Counted from the stretch's first letter, positions 1-11,227 are shown. The stretch: DNA of 64,000 nucleotides from Bradyrhizobium sp. CCGB01 (GCF_024199795.1 NZ_JANADK010000001.1:1-64000), one strand, 5' to 3'. The notes: generated by a model from the sequence alone, not told the origin. Numbers and translations: made by a program.

Positions 1-1413
1 ATGAACACATCGGAACAAGATCGCTGGTCTCGCGTGAAGGGTCGGCTGCGCACGAGCGTTGGCGAGGACGTCTACACGAGCTGGTTTGCCCGCATGGATC
101 TGGAAGGCGTGCAGGAGGAGAGCGTGCGCCTCTCGGTGCCGACCCGCTTCCTGAAGAGCTGGATCCAGGCGCATTATGCCGAGCGCGTGCTGTCGTGCTG
201 GCAGGCCGAGATGCCGGAAGTGCATCGCATCGATCTCACCGTTCGCTCCGCAGTGCGCCCGGTCGTGCAGCAGAAGGAAGCGCCTGCGCCGGTCGAAACG
301 CGCCGCGCGCCTGCTCCGGAGCTGCGCTCGACGGCGACCGCGCCGGTCTCCGCAAATCACGACGCGCTCGGCGGCTCGCCGCTCGATCCGCGCCTGACCT
401 TTGCAAGCTTCGTGGTCGGCCGCTCCAACACGCTGGCGCATGCGGCGGCACGTCAGGTCGCCGAAGGGCGCCGCGGCGACCCCGTCATGTTCAACCCGCT
501 CTACATCCATGCGGGCGTCGGCCTCGGCAAGACGCATCTGCTCCAGGCCGTGACCTGGGCCGGCAATTCCGGCAACGAGCGCAAGGTGCTGTACCTCACG
601 GCTGAAAAATTCATGTACGGCTTCGTCGCCGCGCTGAAGACGCAGACGGCGCTGGCCTTCAAGGAAGCGCTGCGCGGCATCGACGTGCTGGTGATCGACG
701 ATCTCCAATTCCTCCAGGGCAAGTCGACCCAGGCCGAGTTCTGCCACACGCTGAACGCGCTGATCGATGCCGGCCGCCAGGTCGTGATCGCGGCCGACCG
801 TCCGCCGTCGGATCTCGAAAGCCTCGACGATCGCGTGCGTTCGCGCCTCGCCGGCGGCCTCGTGGTCGAGATGGGCTCGCTCGGCGAAGATCTGCGGCAC
901 GGCATCCTGAAGTCGCGCGTCGCGGCGGCCCGCACCCATCATGCGACGTTCGAGGTGCCGGAGGAGGTGTTGACCTATCTGGCCCGCGCCATCACCCATA
1001 ACGGCCGCGATCTCGAAGGCGCGATCAATCGTCTGCTGGCGCACTCGAAACTCAACAACCGGCCGGTGACGCTGGAGATGGCCGAGCACGAGGTGCGCGA
1101 TCTGATCCGCCCCTCGGAGCCGAAGCGGATCAAGATCGAGGACATCCAGCGCGTGGTGGCGCGGCAGTATAATGTCAGCCGTTCCGACCTCCTGTCCTCG
1201 CGCCGCACCGCCAACGTGGTCCGGCCGCGCCAGGTGGCGATGTATCTGGCCAAGACGCTGACCCTGCGCTCGCTGCCGGAAATCGGCCGCCGCTTCGGCG
1301 GACGCGACCACACCACGGTGCTGCACGCCGTGCGCAAGATCGAGGCACTGGTCAACAAGGACACCGCGCTGTCCGAGGAGGTCGAGTCGCTGAAGCGCCA
1401 GCTTCAGGAATAA
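1..1413 (+). CDS. dnaA: Chromosomal replication initiator protein DnaA
   Basis: AAA+ ATPase that binds DnaA boxes at the chromosomal origin, opens the duplex and loads the replicative helicase. It has 470 residues, normal for the family. An N-terminal interaction domain (about 1-80) is followed by a Pro/Ala-rich linker and the AAA+ core with Walker A GVGLGKTH near residue 172 and Walker [10 protein letters not shown] near 229. The C-terminal DNA-binding domain carries the DnaA signature [16 protein letters not shown] near 433. The ATG is the first base of the window, so promoter, ribosome site and any upstream origin elements are out of view. A hairpin terminator follows the stop, so dnaN is probably transcribed separately. 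Confidence 0.98.
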   Translation: MNTSEQDRWSRVKGRLRTSVGEDVYTSWFARMDLEGVQEESVRLSVPTRFLKSWIQAHYAERVLSCWQAEMPEVHRIDLTVRSAVRPVVQQKEAPAPVETRRAPAPELRSTATAPVSANHDALGGSPLDPRLTFASFVVGRSNTLAHAAARQVAEGRRGDPVMFNPLYIHAGVGLGKTHLLQAVTWAGNSGNERKVLYLTAEKFMYGFVAALKTQTALAFKEALRGIDVLVIDDLQFLQGKSTQAEFCHTLNALIDAGRQVVIAADRPPSDLESLDDRVRSRLAGGLVVEMGSLGEDLRHGILKSRVAAARTHHATFEVPEEVLTYLARAITHNGRDLEGAINRLLAHSKLNNRPVTLEMAEHEVRDLIRPSEPKRIKIEDIQRVVARQYNVSRSDLLSSRRTANVVRPRQVAMYLAKTLTLRSLPEIGRRFGGRDHTTVLHAVRKIEALVNKDTALSEEVESLKRQLQE

Positions 1414-1437
1414 ACGCCTGAGGCTCCTGCCACTCTC

Positions 1438-1476
1438 CCGCCGCCCCGGCCATGCCAGGGCGGCGGTCTTCGTTTT
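1438..1476 (+). terminator. Intrinsic terminator after dnaA
   Basis: A GC-rich hairpin pairs bases 1438-1450 with 1454-1466 (about 12 bp, one C/A mismatch, three-base loop CAT). It is followed by a T-rich run tcttcgtttt. It lies 25 bases after the dnaA stop and separates dnaA from dnaN. Confidence 0.7.
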
Positions 1477-1668
1477 GGGCTGTAAATCTTGGGGAACCGC
1501 CCCGAATCCCTTGAAACGGATGGCTTTCCGCGCCACCTTGCGCGACCCTGACGGCTTTGGTCATATCGGCTGGATGATCCGGCCGTCCGGGTCTTCGGTG
1601 CCGTGGCGCGCGTCCCGCCGCCCGGCTTTTCCAAATTTGTGTTCCTTGGGGATCGGGCGAGTAGTGCA

Positions 1669-2787
1669 ATGAAGGTTACGGTCGAACGCGCGCAACTCCT
1701 GAAGTCACTGGGTCATGTCCATCGCGTGGTCGAGCGCCGCAACACGATTCCGATCCTCGGCAACGTGCTGGTCCGCGCCGAGAATGCCAAATTGTCGCTG
1801 AAGGCAACCGACCTCGACCTCGAGGTGACGGAGACGCTTGCGGCGGAAACCGCAACCGCCGGCTCCACCACCGTGCCGGCCCACATGTTCTACGACATCG
1901 TGCGCAAGCTGCCGGATGGTTCGCAGATCGTGCTGGAGGCCGACGGCGACCGCGCCGTGCTGGCGATCCGCGCCGGCCGTTCGCGCTTCACGCTGCAGAC
2001 CCTGCCGGAGAACGATTTCCCGGATCTGGCCGCCGGCGACATGTCGCATTCGTTCTCGCTTGCCGCCAAGGACGTCAAGCGGCTGATCGACCGCACCCAG
2101 TTCGCGATCTCGACCGAAGAGACGCGCTACTACCTCAACGGCATCTATCTGCACGCCGCCGGCACCGCGAAAGCCGCGACCCTGCGCGGCGTCGCCACCG
2201 ACGGCCACCGCCTCGCCCAGCTCGACCTGGTGCAGCCCAAGGGCGCCGACGGCATGCCCGGCGTCATCGTGCCGCGCAAGACAGTCGGCGAAGTGCAGCG
2301 CCTGATCGAGGACACCGAAGCCGAGATGACGATCGAGCTGTCGCAGGCCAAGATCCGCTTCACCATCGGCAATGTGGTGCTGACCTCGAAACTGATCGAC
2401 GGCACCTTCCCCGACTATGGCCGCGTGATCCCGCAGGGCAACGACAAGGAACTGGTCGTCGACAAGAAGGATTTCGAGAACGCAGTCGACCGCGTCTCCA
2501 CCATCTCCAGCGAACGCGGACGCGCGGTGAAGCTGTCGCTGTCGCCGGGCAAGCTGGTGCTGTCGGTCACCAACCCGGATTCCGGCAGCGCGACCGAAGA
2601 GCTCGAGGTCGAATACGCCTCCGACGCCCTCGATATCGGCTTCAACTCGCGCTATTTGCTCGACATCGCCGCCCAGATCGAAGGCGACGTCGCCACGCTC
2701 AAGCTCGCCGACCCCGGCTCGCCGACCCTGGTCCAGGACCGCGACGACAAGAGCGCGCTGTATGTGCTGATGCCGATGCGGGTGTGA
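1669..2787 (+). CDS. dnaN: DNA polymerase III beta sliding clamp
   Basis: Ring-shaped processivity clamp that tethers DNA polymerase III and other repair and replication proteins to DNA. It has 372 residues, the usual length, and starts MKVTVERAQLLKSLGHV. The three clamp domains run through to a typical end in which YVLMPMRV closes the chain. The frame is open upstream to a GTG at 1603, but the ATG at 1669 matches the family start. It lies 255 bases after dnaA. The usual neighbour recF is separated from it here by a DUF559 gene and flanking repeats. Confidence 0.97.
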   Translation: MKVTVERAQLLKSLGHVHRVVERRNTIPILGNVLVRAENAKLSLKATDLDLEVTETLAAETATAGSTTVPAHMFYDIVRKLPDGSQIVLEADGDRAVLAIRAGRSRFTLQTLPENDFPDLAAGDMSHSFSLAAKDVKRLIDRTQFAISTEETRYYLNGIYLHAAGTAKAATLRGVATDGHRLAQLDLVQPKGADGMPGVIVPRKTVGEVQRLIEDTEAEMTIELSQAKIRFTIGNVVLTSKLIDGTFPDYGRVIPQGNDKELVVDKKDFENAVDRVSTISSERGRAVKLSLSPGKLVLSVTNPDSGSATEELEVEYASDALDIGFNSRYLLDIAAQIEGDVATLKLADPGSPTLVQDRDDKSALYVLMPMRV

Positions 2788-2849
2788 GGGAGGTGCTCCC
2801 TCACCGGCGCACTCTGCCTTTAGAACCAAGCGCGATGCGCATTGCTGCG

Positions 2850-2914
2850 CCCTCTCCCCCTGTGGGAAAGGGCTGCTCCGCAGGAAGATACGCATTCAGT
2901 CGGGTGAGGGGTTA
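2850..2914. repeat. Palindromic repeat, left arm bracketing the DUF559 gene
   Basis: A palindromic unit of the type CCCTCTCCCC-TGTGGGA-AAGGG, then a small hairpin (ctgctccgcag), then GGGTGAGGGGT. Its reverse complement matches the element at 3283-3341, so the two arms face each other across the gene. The GTG start of the gene overlaps the arm's last bases. The same family is seen at 13480-13622, 18967-19163 and, more divergent, 37011-37171. Confidence 0.8.
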
Positions 2915-3280
2915 GTGCCGCAGGAACCGTCCCATCGGTCGGTCCCCAAACATCTCCGCCAGTTTGCGAAGAACATGCGGCACGAACCGACGGACGCGGA
3001 GGCAGCGATGTGGCGTCTGCTCAGGGACCGTCGGCTCTCCACCTACAAGTTTCGTCGGCAAGTCCCATTTAAGAGCTACATTCTCGACTTCGTCTGCTTC
3101 GACGCGCGTCTCGTGATCGAGATCGACGGAAGCCAGCATGCTGAATCCCAACGTGACGCCGCTCGCGAAGCCGCACTTTCCGCAGAAGGTTTCTCTGTCG
3201 CGCGCTACTGGAATAACGACGTGTTGCAACAATCCGCGGCTGTTTTGGAGGACATCCTTGCAAAGCTTGCCGGGCGGTAA
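2915..3280 (+). CDS. DUF559 domain protein, Vsr-like endonuclease fold
   Basis: Small protein of 121 residues from the GTG start (an ATG at 2975 would give 101). The pattern matches DUF559, a family of stand-alone PD-(D/E)xK nuclease-like domains related to very-short-patch repair endonucleases. Candidate catalytic residues are Asp58 in YILDFVCF and Glu69/Asp71 in LVIEIDGSQH, with the basic segment YKFRRQVPF before them. Its biochemical role is unknown. The gene is squeezed between two inward-facing palindromic repeats, with its start at the end of the left arm and only two bases between its stop and the right arm. It also splits the usual dnaN-recF neighbourhood. This looks like an inserted cassette (inference). 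Confidence 0.85.
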   Translation: MPQEPSHRSVPKHLRQFAKNMRHEPTDAEAAMWRLLRDRRLSTYKFRRQVPFKSYILDFVCFDARLVIEIDGSQHAESQRDAAREAALSAEGFSVARYWNNDVLQQSAAVLEDILAKLAGR

Positions 3281-3282
3281 CA

Positions 3283-3341
3283 TACCCCTCACCCGTCGCC
3301 TCACTGCGTGAGGCGCCACCCTCCCCCACAAGGGGGGAGGG
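3283..3341. repeat. Palindromic repeat, right arm bracketing the DUF559 gene
   Basis: ACCCCTCACCCG, then a variable hairpin (gcctcactgcgtgaggc), then CCACCCTCCCCCACA and a G-rich end. It is the inverted partner of 2850-2914 with a different central hairpin. It lies just before recF (ATG at 3370). Confidence 0.8.
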
Positions 3342-3369
3342 AAAGAACCGCGTCCATAACGAACAACTG

Positions 3370-4506
3370 ATGACCCCCTCCCGCATTCATCGCCTGACGC
3401 TGACGCATTTTCGCAATTACCGGGCGGCGGGGCTCGAGACGGCGGCTGACATGGTGGCGCTGGTCGGGCCGAACGGGGCGGGCAAGACCAATTGCATCGA
3501 GGCGATCTCGTTCCTGTCACCGGGACGCGGCTTGCGGCGCGCGACGCTGGAAGACGTCGCGGACAACCAGGGCGACGGCTCCTGGGCGGTCTCTGCGCAG
3601 GTCGAGGGCGCGCTGGGGCTTGCGACGCTCGGCACCGGCATCGACGCGCCGCGCCCCGACAGTACGGTCAGCCGGCGCTGCCGCATCGACCGCGAGCCGG
3701 TCAATTCGGCGACCAGCTTCGGCGACCACATCCGCATGGTGTGGTTGACGCCGGCGATGGACGGGCTGTTCATGGGCGCCGGCTCCGAACGGCGGCGCTT
3801 CTTCGACCGCCTGGTGCTCGCGATCGACAACGAGCATTCCAGCCGCATCAACGCGCTCGAACGTTCACTGCGCTCGCGCAACCGCCTGCTCGAGACGCGC
3901 AATTACGACGACCATTGGTGTGACGCGATCGAGCGCGAGACCGCCGAGCTTGCTGTCGCGGTCGCGGCGACGCGCGGCCAGACCGCGGCGCGCCTCACCG
4001 GCATGCTGAACGCGCGCGCGCAGGCTTCCGCGTTTCCGTCGGCGCAAATCGCGCTCGACGGCTGGATGGAGAATGCGCTGCTGACCGAAACCGCGACGTC
4101 GGTCGAGGACCGTTATCGCCAGATCCTGCGCGATAACCGCCCGCGCGACGCCATCGCCGGCCGTACCACCGACGGTCCGCATCTCACCGATCTCCAGGTG
4201 ATCTATGCACCGAAGAGCATGCCGGCGCGCGATGCCTCGACCGGCGAGCAGAAGGCGCTGCTGATCGGGCTCGTGCTGGCACATGCGACGCTGGTGGCCG
4301 AGATGACCGGCATCGTGCCGCTGCTGCTGCTCGACGAGGTCGTCGCGCATCTCGATCCGAACCGCCGCGCGGCGCTGTTCGACGAGCTGCGCAAGCTCGG
4401 CGCGCAGGTGTGGCTGACCGGCGCAGACCCGGCCGCCTTCGCCGAGATTGGCGCAGGCGGCGAAGTCTTTGACGTCGAGAGCGGACGAGTCTCCGCCCGT
4501 CGCTAG
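3370..4506 (+). CDS. recF: DNA replication and repair protein RecF
   Basis: SMC-like ATPase that with RecO and RecR loads RecA at single-strand gaps. It has 378 residues, the usual size. Walker A GPNGAGKT is at residues 33-40, a conserved STGEQKALLIGLVL signature lies near 290, and Walker B LLLLDEVVAHLD near 318. The opening RIHRLTLTHFRNY is characteristic of the family. It follows the DUF559 cassette and precedes the lipoprotein gene cluster that separates it from gyrB. Confidence 0.97.
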   Translation: MTPSRIHRLTLTHFRNYRAAGLETAADMVALVGPNGAGKTNCIEAISFLSPGRGLRRATLEDVADNQGDGSWAVSAQVEGALGLATLGTGIDAPRPDSTVSRRCRIDREPVNSATSFGDHIRMVWLTPAMDGLFMGAGSERRRFFDRLVLAIDNEHSSRINALERSLRSRNRLLETRNYDDHWCDAIERETAELAVAVAATRGQTAARLTGMLNARAQASAFPSAQIALDGWMENALLTETATSVEDRYRQILRDNRPRDAIAGRTTDGPHLTDLQVIYAPKSMPARDASTGEQKALLIGLVLAHATLVAEMTGIVPLLLLDEVVAHLDPNRRAALFDELRKLGAQVWLTGADPAAFAEIGAGGEVFDVESGRVSARR

Positions 4507-4517
4507 ACCTCGCGGTT

Positions 4518-4592
4518 GAACCCGACGGTTTCCCTTCGCGACTAGCTTTTTGAGGGCGCGGCGATGCGTGTCGCAGCCCGTGCCATCGCGCA
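4518..4592 (+). repeat. Leader repeat 1 before lipoprotein paralogue 1
   Basis: A 75-base non-coding block with the order GAACC...GGTT, CGCGACTAG, GAGG, TGTCGCAGCC, GC-ATCGCGC. Near-identical blocks with the same spacing precede the other two paralogues (5368-5442 and 7705-7777). It sits 34 bases upstream of the ATG at 4626. It may be a shared promoter or regulatory leader carried along when the gene multiplied (inference). Confidence 0.7.
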
Positions 4593-4625
4593 ACGGATGA
4601 CGCGCGATATCCCTGGAGAAGCGAG

Positions 4626-5369
4626 ATGCGGACGGTAAGGACCGGGGCGCGAGTCCCGGCACGATGGCTGGCGTTTGCGTGCGGCCTCTTCCTGCTCGCA
4701 AGCTGCATGCTCGCGGCGAGCGCGAGCGCCTGGGTGCCGCATCTGTCGCCGCTGTTCTCCGGCGCGCTCACGCCGGATCCCGACACCAAGCTGCCCGCGC
4801 CGACCCGTTACAGCTACCGAGGAATTCACACCACTGTCGTGAGCGGCATCGAAGCCCCGCTCCGCACTAGGTTAGAGGCCACCGTGCCCGCCAGGCTCGG
4901 CGACGTGCTCGCCTTCTACCGCACCGAGCTTGGAAAGCTCGGCTGGCAGGAAGAGCCGGATGGCGTGCTGATCACCGCCGATCACGCGCAGCTCACCTTC
5001 GCCTCCCCGCTCGGGCCGGCGGTGCTGGAGCTCGGCCGCAAGGACAGCAGCACCGTGGTCAATCTCGTGCAGAAGAACTCGGATACGGCGACCAAAGCCA
5101 ATGTCATGCCCGAACCGGGGCAGGCGAAAATGGTGTTCAGCAATATCGGCGAGAAGGAAGCTGTGCTCACGATCTCCGAGCGGATCATCAGGCGCCCGGG
5201 CGGCGCCCACGCGGTGGCGCTGGATCTGCCGCCCGGCAAATATCCCTACGAGCTGAGCGTGCCGGGTCGTCCGGCCTACACCAACAGCCTTACCGTAGCC
5301 GCCGGCGATTCCTGGGAGCTCACGGTCGGGCGCGACGGCGAGGCCTGGTCGCCGCTCCAGCTGTATTGA
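4626..5369 (+). CDS. Putative lipoprotein, tandem paralogue 1
   Basis: Unrecognised secreted protein of 247 residues. It begins with a basic stretch shared with its two neighbours (GARVPARW), then a hydrophobic segment ending in lipobox LLASC with Cys27, so it is predicted to be a lipid-anchored envelope protein. The mature part has a short Pro-rich linker, a module containing GDVLAFYRTELGKLGWQE, and a C-terminal beta-rich domain (LPPGKYPYEL, then TVAAGDSWEL). It is collinear with the last third of the next gene and with all of the gene at 7811. The site ctggag lies just before the ATG. Function unknown; location between recF and gyrB is unusual. Confidence 0.75.
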   Translation: MRTVRTGARVPARWLAFACGLFLLASCMLAASASAWVPHLSPLFSGALTPDPDTKLPAPTRYSYRGIHTTVVSGIEAPLRTRLEATVPARLGDVLAFYRTELGKLGWQEEPDGVLITADHAQLTFASPLGPAVLELGRKDSSTVVNLVQKNSDTATKANVMPEPGQAKMVFSNIGEKEAVLTISERIIRRPGGAHAVALDLPPGKYPYELSVPGRPAYTNSLTVAAGDSWELTVGRDGEAWSPLQLY

Positions 5370-5442
5370 ACCTCGCAGGTTCCTGCCGCGACTTCTGGTT
5401 TGAGGCCGCGCCGACGGTGTCGCAGCCTGCAAATGCGCGCGA
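5368..5442 (+). repeat. Leader repeat 2 before lipoprotein paralogue 2
   Basis: Second copy of the 75-base block (GAACC, GGTT, CGCGACT, TGAGG, TGTCGCAGCC, GCGCGC), beginning at the stop codon of paralogue 1. Spacing of the conserved words matches copies 1 and 3. Confidence 0.7.
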
Positions 5443-5477
5443 CCCCCGACGGAGCGCGAAATCCAGGAGTTTTGACG

Positions 5478-7676
5478 ATGTCGATGATCCCGCGCGGGAC
5501 GCAAGTCCCGGCCCGCTGGCGGCTGCTTGCATGTGGCCTCGTCCTGATCGCGAGCTGCTCGATCGCGGCGGCCGCTGACGGCGGCGGCGTCGACGTCCAC
5601 GCGCTGCCGAAGCTGGAGGGCGCGGTGGAAGACAGCTCGCGCCCCGAATCCTGGCGCCTCGAATATCGCATGCCGACGCCGGAGGCCGTGACGGCGCCGG
5701 CCGTGAAGAAGCTCCTCAGCGCCGACGGCTGGGTGCCCTATCTGCGGCCGCTGGAGGAAAAGAACACCACGCTGAACTTCAAGAAGGGACGACAGGGCCT
5801 TTCGGTCTATCTCACACAGGGTCTCGGCCGTCCCGACCAGTCCATGGTGCATTATTCGAGCGACCGGATCTATTCGAACGTGCCGTTCCCTGACGGCGCG
5901 AGCGACATCATGTTCGATGGCACGAGGCCCTATCTCGGCTGCATTGCGCCCAGCGCGCTTGAGGCGACGTCGGATTTCTTTGGCCGCGAGATGGCTGCGA
6001 TCGGCTGGCAGAAGCTCACGCCGGAAACCGCCGCGCGCTGGACGACCAGCCTGGACGAGACCGTTCCCAATGGTTTTCGCGCGTTCTACGCCCATCCGGA
6101 CAACGAGGCGACCGGCTTCTACCGGCAGAAGCCGATCATGCTGACGCTGACGCGCCGCGACGACGGCCGCACCAATGTCGACATCCGCGTCGCGCCCTTC
6201 GCCCTGCCCGGCGATCTCAAGGCCGACAGCGATCTCGCCGGCCTGCCGCGGCCGAATCCGACCAAGACGGCGAGGGGCCTCGGCAGTGCTGACTCCAACA
6301 AGCGCGAGATGTCGGCCGCCGCGATGGCCGAGCTGCCGGCGGTGCTGGCCTTCTATCATCGCGAGCTCGCCGCGCGCGGCTGGCAGGAGGACGGCAGCGC
6401 GCCGCTCGCACCCGGCGATGAGGTGGCGATCAAGGTGTCCACGGCCGAGGAAACCGGCGTGCTGCGGCTCGGCCGCAAATATGATTTCACCATGATCAGC
6501 CTGAACGTGCAGGTGAAGGAGTCCGCGCTTGCCGCCCGCGCCAGGGCGAAAAAGGAAGCCGATGAGAAGTTCCTCGGCGATGCATTAGGCGCGGCCAAGC
6601 AACTCATCGCCGCCGACGAAGCGCGACGCAAGGTGCAGGCGGCCGCGCTGTCCGACGCGCCGCTCAATGCGCTCGCCGACAGCAAGACGCCGGTGCCGCT
6701 GCCCGAAACCGCCGAGGGCGTGAAGTTCGAAGGCAGCGACGGCCGGCTCGAATTTTCCTCGACCTCGAGCGTGAAGGCGCTCGGCACCTTCTATCGCGCA
6801 TCGCTGAAGAATCTTGGCTGGAAGGAACAGCCTTCCGTCATCAACCAACCCAACATGGCGGTGATGGCGTTCTCCAAGGCCGGTAAGTCGATCTCGATGA
6901 CCGTGATGCAGATGGGTCCGAAGGTGAATGTCAGCGCCAACGGCACCGGCCTGATCGTGGCCGCGGCAAAGCCGGCCGAGACGAAATCGGCAGAAGCCAG
7001 GCCGACAGAAGCCAAGGCGACAGAATCCAAGCCGGTGCAGGCGAAATCGACCGAGCCGCTCAAGCCCGATCCCGACTCCGCCCTGCCCGTGCCGACGCAG
7101 CGCAGCTCGAGCGGCATCAGCTCGACGAAATTCCCCGGCAGCGACCAGTCGTTCCGCAAGGAGCTCGAAGCCAGCATCCCCGCCGAGCTCTCCGACGTGC
7201 TCGCCTTCTATCGCGCCGAGCTGACCAAGCGCGGCTGGCAGGAAAAGGCTGACGGCGCGACCGTCACCGCCGAGCGGGCGGAGCTGGCGTTCACCTCGCC
7301 GGAGGGACCGGCCGTGCTGAAGCTCGGCCGTGCCAGGGACGAGACCACGGTCAGCCTGGTGCAGCGGAATCCACAAGCAGCGGCAAAAGCCGACATCATA
7401 CCGAAAGCCGGACAAGCGAGGGTCATGCTCGGCAATATCGGGCCCAAGGAAGCGTCGCTGACGATCAACCATCAGACCGTCAAGATCGCCGCCGGCGCCG
7501 GCGGCCCGCAATCGCCGAAAGGGCCGATGCTCGACCTGCCGCCCGGCAAGTACCAATACGCGCTGCGCATGCCCGGCCAGCCCGCCCGCACCGACACCCT
7601 CACCGTTGCCGCCGGCGATGCCTGGGGCCTGCTAGTGGGTCCGACCGGCGAGGTGCTGCCGCTGCAAATGTATTGA
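5478..7676 (+). CDS. Large multi-module putative lipoprotein, tandem paralogue 2
   Basis: Unrecognised envelope protein of 732 residues. The ATG at 5478 is chosen because caggag precedes it and because it gives the same leader as its paralogues: GTQVPARW, hydrophobic run, lipobox LIASC with Cys27. The mature chain holds four divergent copies of an FYR-x-L-x(3-4)-GW module, near residues 165, 291, 437 and 577. An Ala/Lys-rich segment (about 345-400) and a Lys/Glu/Pro/Thr linker (about 500-535) separate the modules. The last 200 residues are homologous to paralogues 1 and 3, ending in LPPGKYQYAL and TVAAGDAWGL. The linkers suggest reach across the periplasm (inference). Confidence 0.75.
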   Translation: MSMIPRGTQVPARWRLLACGLVLIASCSIAAAADGGGVDVHALPKLEGAVEDSSRPESWRLEYRMPTPEAVTAPAVKKLLSADGWVPYLRPLEEKNTTLNFKKGRQGLSVYLTQGLGRPDQSMVHYSSDRIYSNVPFPDGASDIMFDGTRPYLGCIAPSALEATSDFFGREMAAIGWQKLTPETAARWTTSLDETVPNGFRAFYAHPDNEATGFYRQKPIMLTLTRRDDGRTNVDIRVAPFALPGDLKADSDLAGLPRPNPTKTARGLGSADSNKREMSAAAMAELPAVLAFYHRELAARGWQEDGSAPLAPGDEVAIKVSTAEETGVLRLGRKYDFTMISLNVQVKESALAARARAKKEADEKFLGDALGAAKQLIAADEARRKVQAAALSDAPLNALADSKTPVPLPETAEGVKFEGSDGRLEFSSTSSVKALGTFYRASLKNLGWKEQPSVINQPNMAVMAFSKAGKSISMTVMQMGPKVNVSANGTGLIVAAAKPAETKSAEARPTEAKATESKPVQAKSTEPLKPDPDSALPVPTQRSSSGISSTKFPGSDQSFRKELEASIPAELSDVLAFYRAELTKRGWQEKADGATVTAERAELAFTSPEGPAVLKLGRARDETTVSLVQRNPQAAAKADIIPKAGQARVMLGNIGPKEASLTINHQTVKIAAGAGGPQSPKGPMLDLPPGKYQYALRMPGQPARTDTLTVAAGDAWGLLVGPTGEVLPLQMY

Positions 7677-7704
7677 TCCCGCCTGGGCCTGTAACGGCCA
7701 GGTC

Positions 7705-7777
7705 GAACCCATCAGGTTCACGGGGCGACTAGTCCTCTGGAGGCGGCGACAGTGTCGCAGCCGCTGCATCGCGCGAC
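7705..7777 (+). repeat. Leader repeat 3 before lipoprotein paralogue 3
   Basis: Third copy of the leader block (GAACCC, GGTT, GGCGACTAG, GGAGG, TGTCGCAGCC, GCATCGCGC). It is closest to copy 1. Confidence 0.7.
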
Positions 7778-7810
7778 AATCAAGGCGCGCAACATCCCCG
7801 GAGAGTGGGC

Positions 7811-8509
7811 ATGACGACGGTAAGGCGCGGGACGAAAGTCCCGGCACGATGGCGGCTGTTGGTGTGCGGCCTCACTCTTCTTGCGAGCTGCTCGCAGGAG
7901 CCGCTGACCGCAGCAGATCCCCACGCCGACATGCCCGTGCCGAAGCGATCCGGCCACACAGGAAGCTTCACCAGCAAGTCCGTGAACGGCATCGAAGCCC
8001 CACTCCGACTCGAGCTCAAAGCCACCGTGCGGGCGGACCTCAGCGACGTGCTCGCCTTCTACCGCGTGGAGCTCGGAAAGCGCGGCTGGCAGGAAATGCC
8101 TGAAGGCGCGGTGGTGGACGCCGAGCACGCTCAGCTCGCTTTCGCCTCCCCGAAGGGGCCGGCCACCCTGAAGCTTGGCCGCGCGAAGGACGAGACCACC
8201 ATCAACCTTGTGCAGCGGAATACGGACGCCGCGGCCAAGGCCGATGTCCTGCCGAAGCCCGGACAGGCGCGGCTGATCTTCGGCTTTCTTGCGCCGGACG
8301 TCGCCTCGCTCGTGATCAACGACCAAACCATCAAGATCGCGGGTGGCGTCAATCACCCACAAATGCTGGATCTGCCGCCCGGTACATATTCGTACGGGCT
8401 GCTGCTGTCGGGCCATCGGGTGCGCTCTGACACCATTACCGTGGCCGCAGGCGAGACCTGGTCCCTCAGGTTGGATAACGACGATAAGAAGTCGGACCAG
8501 ATCTACTGA
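7811..8509 (+). CDS. Putative lipoprotein, tandem paralogue 3
   Basis: Unrecognised envelope protein of 232 residues, same layout as paralogue 1. The leader GTKVPARW is followed by a hydrophobic segment and lipobox LLASC with Cys27, a short linker, one SDVLAFYRVELGKRGWQE module and a C-terminal domain with LPPGTYSYGL and TVAAGETWSL. The ATG at 7811 is preferred over a GTG at 7805 because ccggaga lies at proper distance and the leader then aligns residue for residue with its paralogues. gyrB follows after 282 bases. Confidence 0.75.
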   Translation: MTTVRRGTKVPARWRLLVCGLTLLASCSQEPLTAADPHADMPVPKRSGHTGSFTSKSVNGIEAPLRLELKATVRADLSDVLAFYRVELGKRGWQEMPEGAVVDAEHAQLAFASPKGPATLKLGRAKDETTINLVQRNTDAAAKADVLPKPGQARLIFGFLAPDVASLVINDQTIKIAGGVNHPQMLDLPPGTYSYGLLLSGHRVRSDTITVAAGETWSLRLDNDDKKSDQIY

Positions 8510-8645
8510 ACCCGGTGGCCGGTTCCGGGGCGCCGCGGCGCCTCGGAGCGCGCTTCTCCACCCCGCAAAATCCACGCCTTTGAGGACCAAAAACAGGGCC
8601 TCGAATCGGGCTTTTTTCAACGCCCGGAATCGGCCTTCAAACGCC

Positions 8646-8673
8646 TTGAAAACCTGTTAAAAATCCCTATCTG
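8646..8673 (+). promoter_or_regulatory. Possible gyrB promoter
   Basis: TTGAAA (8646-8651) and TATCTG (8668-8673) are separated by 16 bases, about 120 bases before the gyrB ATG in a locally AT-richer stretch. The -10 match is weak, so this is tentative. Confidence 0.3.
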
Positions 8674-8674
8674 A

Positions 8675-11227
<2,553 letters not shown>

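Noticed and set aside
1414-1668. Chromosomal origin between dnaA and dnaN
   Set aside because: The gap holds a terminator and no cluster of DnaA boxes or AT-rich unwinding region; the origin, if close, would be upstream of the window.
1705-2895. Open frame antisense to dnaN (396 codons)
   Set aside because: Composition (many His, Gln, Gly, Arg) is typical of a mirror frame; dnaN is certain on the other strand.
3069-3386. Minus-strand frame opposite the DUF559 gene
   Set aside because: No family likeness and no ribosome site; it shares bases with the repeat arm.
8580-8625. Possible terminator with T run after lipoprotein paralogue 3
   Set aside because: There is a run of six T, but the upstream bases pair for only four positions.
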